Source: Symbiodinium sp. CCMP2592 (Eukaryota; Sar; Dinophyceae; Suessiales; Symbiodiniaceae). From it: DNA of 64,000 bases. The position numbers were made by a program, and so were the translations under genes. Positions 61,457 to 64,000 of the stretch are shown here, in pieces. The notes beneath the pieces were generated by a model, which searched no databases, was not told where the DNA came from, and saw only the letters and a program-made list of their open reading frames with translations. The DNA lies in the NCBI GenBank assembly GCA_905221615.1, contig CAJNDT010005866.1, forward strand, positions 186,001-250,000, in the 5' to 3' direction. The stretch's first letter is position 1, and every line of letters starts with the position of its first letter.

Positions 61457-62159
61457 TTCTAGCGCCTCCTGGCAGCAAAGGGCCGCGTGTACGGCTGACA
61501 GCCAGTTGGACAGCAGGGCGCACTCCCGTGGCGCGGCGGTGGCATAGCTGCCCCCACTGCCTTGGCTGTGAAGCTGTGAACTCGCCCTGTTTGAGTTTTT
61601 GGACGTTTGAAGGCCTGTAGGGCCGAACCACGAGCACCACGTCTTTACACAGCTGAGTGCGAAAACCGGTGAGTGGGTGACGGTGCGTGCTTTGATTGAG
61701 CAAGTGAGCAGCTTGACAGGCCGGCTGTGGTACAGTGTTCCGACGTCACGTTCAGTTATGTTATGTTCAGTTCTGTCATTCTGTCTTCATGCTTGGGAAC
61801 TCCGTGTGACATGTGACATGTGGATGCTTCCATGGGCTCAAGTCAAAGTGGCCCCAAGTTGAACTATCTATCAGTCTATCAGTAGTGAAGTCAAGTCAGT
61901 CAAGTCTTAGGAGTCTGACAGACGTCTACAGTCCTCTGGAGAGAGCCTGAAACGCAGTAGGTGGTAAGACTAGACGAGAGTTGCCTGGCCCTGGTGAGCA
62001 AGTGCGGACGGGGGCCGCTGCGCTGAAGTTGGCTGCGTTGTTGTTGTTGTTGTTGTTGTTGTGCTCGGCTGCCAGCCTGTTTTGTGCTCGGCTTTCAGCC
62101 TGTTGGGCACTCGGCTGTCACCTTGTTGTGTGCTCGCCTGTCTCTCTCGGCTGTCAGCC
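61457..62159. other. Spacer between genes D and E
   Basis: One palindromic core at 61493, short TGACATG/CTATCAGT repeats, a (TTG)n tract at 62037-62061 and a ladder of decayed palindromic elements at 62062-62159. No gene is seen. Confidence 0.6.
62062..62159 (+). repeat. Ladder of intact and decayed palindromic elements before gene E
   Basis: Successive units at about 20-25-bp steps: CTCGGCTGCCAGCCTG, CTCGGCTTTCAGCCTG, CTCGGCTGTCACCTTG, CTCGCCTGTC and CTCGGCTGTCAGCC, the last running into the ATG. The left flank is CTC instead of TTC. Confidence 0.75.
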
Positions 62160-63395
62160 ATGGACGAGGACTTGAAATCCGTCGCCGGCCGCTCAGAACG
62201 CTCAGAGGGGGCAAACACTGCTTCGACAGCTCTGTGTCAAAACTCCGCCGCCGGGACGGTGGTAGACGGACAAGTCTTCTTGAAGGTGCGCAGCTGCATC
62301 GCTTGCGGTCGCAAGAACTGCGACCTAAACGAAATCAGGGCAGGCTTGTTGTCGAAAAGCCGCTTCACAGTGTGGCATAGAGGCACCCCAGAGGATCCTC
62401 AGTCCAAGCACGACAGGGTTTGCCAGCTCACGTACCAGCACGGCGCCTTCGGAGACGAATCCATCGAAGAGTTTGTCAACAATCGGATGAAAAGAGATCC
62501 GCAGCTGCAGGCCGAGTTCATAGCAGCTCGAGGTGCCATGCTGGAGCTGCTCAACGAAGGCAAAGCGCGGTTCAGGGGCAAGACAATGGACTCCGCCAAG
62601 CAGCGCCTGGAGCTTGCCAGAAAGAAGTCTGTGGAGGAGTTCAAGGAGGCTTCGACTGAGGTGGTGACGGGCTACGTGTGCTGGGACCGGGCGCTCTTCG
62701 AGAAGGAGCACCCAGGCCTCATAGAAAAGAAGGGTTTGAAGGTGGCGAAAAAGGTCATAGACGGAAAGAAACGGGAGGTCGTGATGATCAGGAAAAACCG
62801 CGAGGGCATCTGGGACGTGAACGTCACCGAGAAGACAGGTGTTCGACAAATGGAAGAAATCGACAACGGCGAGCACGAGATCCATGAGGGTCAGCACAGC
62901 TTGAAGTTTTCCTCCTCAAAGAAGCGCCTGCACAACGCACTTGCCGAGAAAGCGAACGAGTCAAGCGTGCTTGCGGCTGACAGCCAGGAAGACCTGAAGG
63001 ACAAAGCGCTGCCGAGGCTGGCTGAGTCTTCGGACGAGGACGGCGACTACGGGGTGAGGAGCACTTTGCTGGACGAGGGCGATAGTCCGCCAAGGAAAAC
63101 CCAGCGGCCGAATCCAAGCAGCGGCAGTGGTGCCAACTTGCCTGCGCCCAAAAACAAAGCCAGAGGCGGACAGCAAGCGCAGAATCCGATTCCTGCTGGC
63201 AGCAAGTTTCCCGATTCTGCTGTCAGCAAGCATCTGTCAAGTGAGAGGCGGGAGTCTCGAGAGCAACCTCCAGGACCTACAGACAACAAAGCGGACACAG
63301 CCGGCCGAGGCCGGCCGAACAAGTTTAACAACAAGACGCCGGTGGAAGTCCTGGAGTCCAGCGGCCTGGTGGAGGTGAAGACTTGCCGGCAGAGC
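62160..63395 (+). CDS. Gene E, exon 1: Lys/Glu-rich protein with Cys cluster
   Basis: ATG at 62160 lies directly at the edge of a palindromic element (CAGCCATGG). Near residues 44-54 is a Cys cluster, CIACGRKNC, followed by HDRVCQLTYQHG, which could form a zinc site. A long charged helical region follows (SAKQRLELARKKSVEEFKEA) and then TGYVCWDRALFEKEHPGL. The C-terminal third is disordered, Lys/Ser/Pro-rich and possibly nuclear. The last codons before a GT donor (GAGC|GTGCAA) are inferred: downstream sequence is (GTCTCAGTCC)-like and looks intronic, so the frame that continues to 63512 is probably not translated. One palindromic element is translated as AADSQE. The family was not recognised. 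Confidence 0.7.
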
Positions 63396-63599
63396 GTGCA
63401 ACTTGCCAGCAACAATTTTTTCTGCTCAGAGTCTTGGAGTCTCAGTCCCAGTCCGAGTCCTACTTGTATCTGTAGTCTGCAGTCCGTGGTCCGTATATAT
63501 TATATAATATAATTTACATAGAGTCGAGTCATACAGAGTCATCATACAGTCATACAGTCATGCGTTGAGTCATACAGTTATCTTGGGGCATCATCCAAG

Positions 63600-63966
63600 G
63601 GTGGACTTCTTGTCGAGAGACATCTTGAACAAGCTTTGCACAGATGTTGAAACAACGGAAGTTTACAAGAAGACGATGGCCGAGTTCTCAGGGAAGACTA
63701 GCGAGTACCAGAGGAAGGCCACCGCGCTGGAAGCCAAAGTGAAAAAATGGCAAAACCGGCCATCTGAAACTGATGAGCTGGCAGGAAGGCAGAAGGAGCT
63801 TGCGAGCATGCTTCACGCAGCGGCAACAGTGTTTCAGCTGTCAGCTAAGAGATCGCCCAACACAGACAAGATGGAGCAGATCCTGACAACTTTGAGACAT
63901 GAGGGCTTGGAGGCAGGACTTAAGATTCGCGAAGTTTTTGAGTTTTGTGTATGTTTACCAGTATAG
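63600..63966 (+). CDS. Gene E, exon 2 (partial gene)
   Basis: After the acceptor ATCATCCAAG the frame reads VDFLSRDILNKLCTDVETTE, VYKKTMAEFSGKTSEYQRKA and an amphipathic Lys/Glu-rich helix, to a stop at about 63964-63966. A GT donor inside the last codons (GCGAA|GTTTTTG) would continue the gene beyond the window. The assignment to gene E rests on strand and adjacency. Confidence 0.5.
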
Positions 63967-64000
63967 GCTGGCGGCTGGCTGATAATCCATAGTCCATAGT

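Larger units (their letters stand above)
43564..62984 (+). repeat. Dispersed 16-bp palindromic element TTCGGCTGNCAGCCAG
   Basis: About 48 exact GGCTGNCAGCC cores by eye, first at 43564 and last at 62974, plus weaker variants (for example 51601, 51710, 53388, 59128, 61051, 63219). N is mostly T, with about 11 C, 10 A and 1 G. The flanks are asymmetric (T-T/C-C before, AG or T after the core), and every copy has the same orientation. Copies lie in exons, introns and spacers. As RNA, GGCU-GUC-AGCC could fold as a four-bp hairpin. None was found before 43.5 kb. Confidence 0.9.

Noticed and set aside
63396-63512. Continuation of gene E reading frame to 63512
   Set aside because: The last 39 codons translate GTCTCAGTCC-type and TATATA-like simple sequence after a plausible GT donor, so the segment is probably intronic.
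1-64000. Rolling treatment of every TTTAGGG word as evidence of a chromosome end
   Set aside because: The words are internal, degenerate and on both strands; no terminal array reaches the window edge.

Overview
The window looks like nuclear DNA of a dinoflagellate, most likely a Symbiodiniaceae-type genome. Evidence: degenerate TTTAGGG/CCCTAAA (plant/dinoflagellate-type telomere) repeats scattered through non-coding DNA; candidate exons flanked by AG and by GT or GC donors; all five genes of the right half on one strand; a Copia-type retrotransposon with a CCCH plus CCHC nucleocapsid; and a cytosine-5 DNA methyltransferase-like protein with SC in place of the usual PC. No rRNA, tRNA, spliced-leader gene or CRISPR array was recognised.

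Left part (1-42.5 kb). Mostly non-coding DNA: interstitial telomere-like arrays, microsatellites and several families of short hairpin (MITE-like) repeats. The only complete gene is an intronless, bacterial-type 3-hydroxyacyl-CoA dehydrogenase (11773-12825) with all catalytic residues. Around it lie more than twenty short exon-like islands (36-215 nt) with good splice borders, nearly all on the + strand, which I read as exons of one or more large multi-exon genes. Two of these (975-1022 and 16533-16580) are 48-nt paralogues with identical borders. An 11.07-kb Copia-type LTR retrotransposon (29056-40121, minus strand, 310-bp LTRs, target duplication AACCC) sits inside an older hairpin repeat. 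Its LTRs differ at only 3 of 310 positions, yet its reading frames are broken in many places.

Right part (42.8-64 kb). A 43-bp TTTCCGGAA satellite opens this part, followed by five + strand genes: A, a transposase-like protein with an HMG-box-like segment (43582-47731, two exons, one frameshift); B, a phosphatase-signature/C2H2/ankyrin chimera (49651-51597); C, a small coiled-coil protein (52835-53326); D, a two-exon DNA methyltransferase-like protein (55548-61456); and E, a Lys/Glu-rich protein with a Cys cluster that runs off the window (62160 onward). Between them are trinucleotide arrays, GTCTATA arrays and a second TTTCCGGAA satellite (54.5-55.4 kb).

The outstanding observation is a 16-bp motif, TTCGGCTGNCAGCCAG, with an 11-bp palindromic core. 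I count about 48 exact cores between 43.56 and 62.98 kb and none in the first 43.5 kb. It occurs in exons, introns and spacers of all five genes, always in the same orientation, is translated in all three frames, and even lies inside the methyltransferase catalytic region. It behaves like a very small dispersed element that inserts in coding sequence, comparable in concept to Rickettsia palindromic elements or cyanobacterial HIP1, and I know of no description of it.
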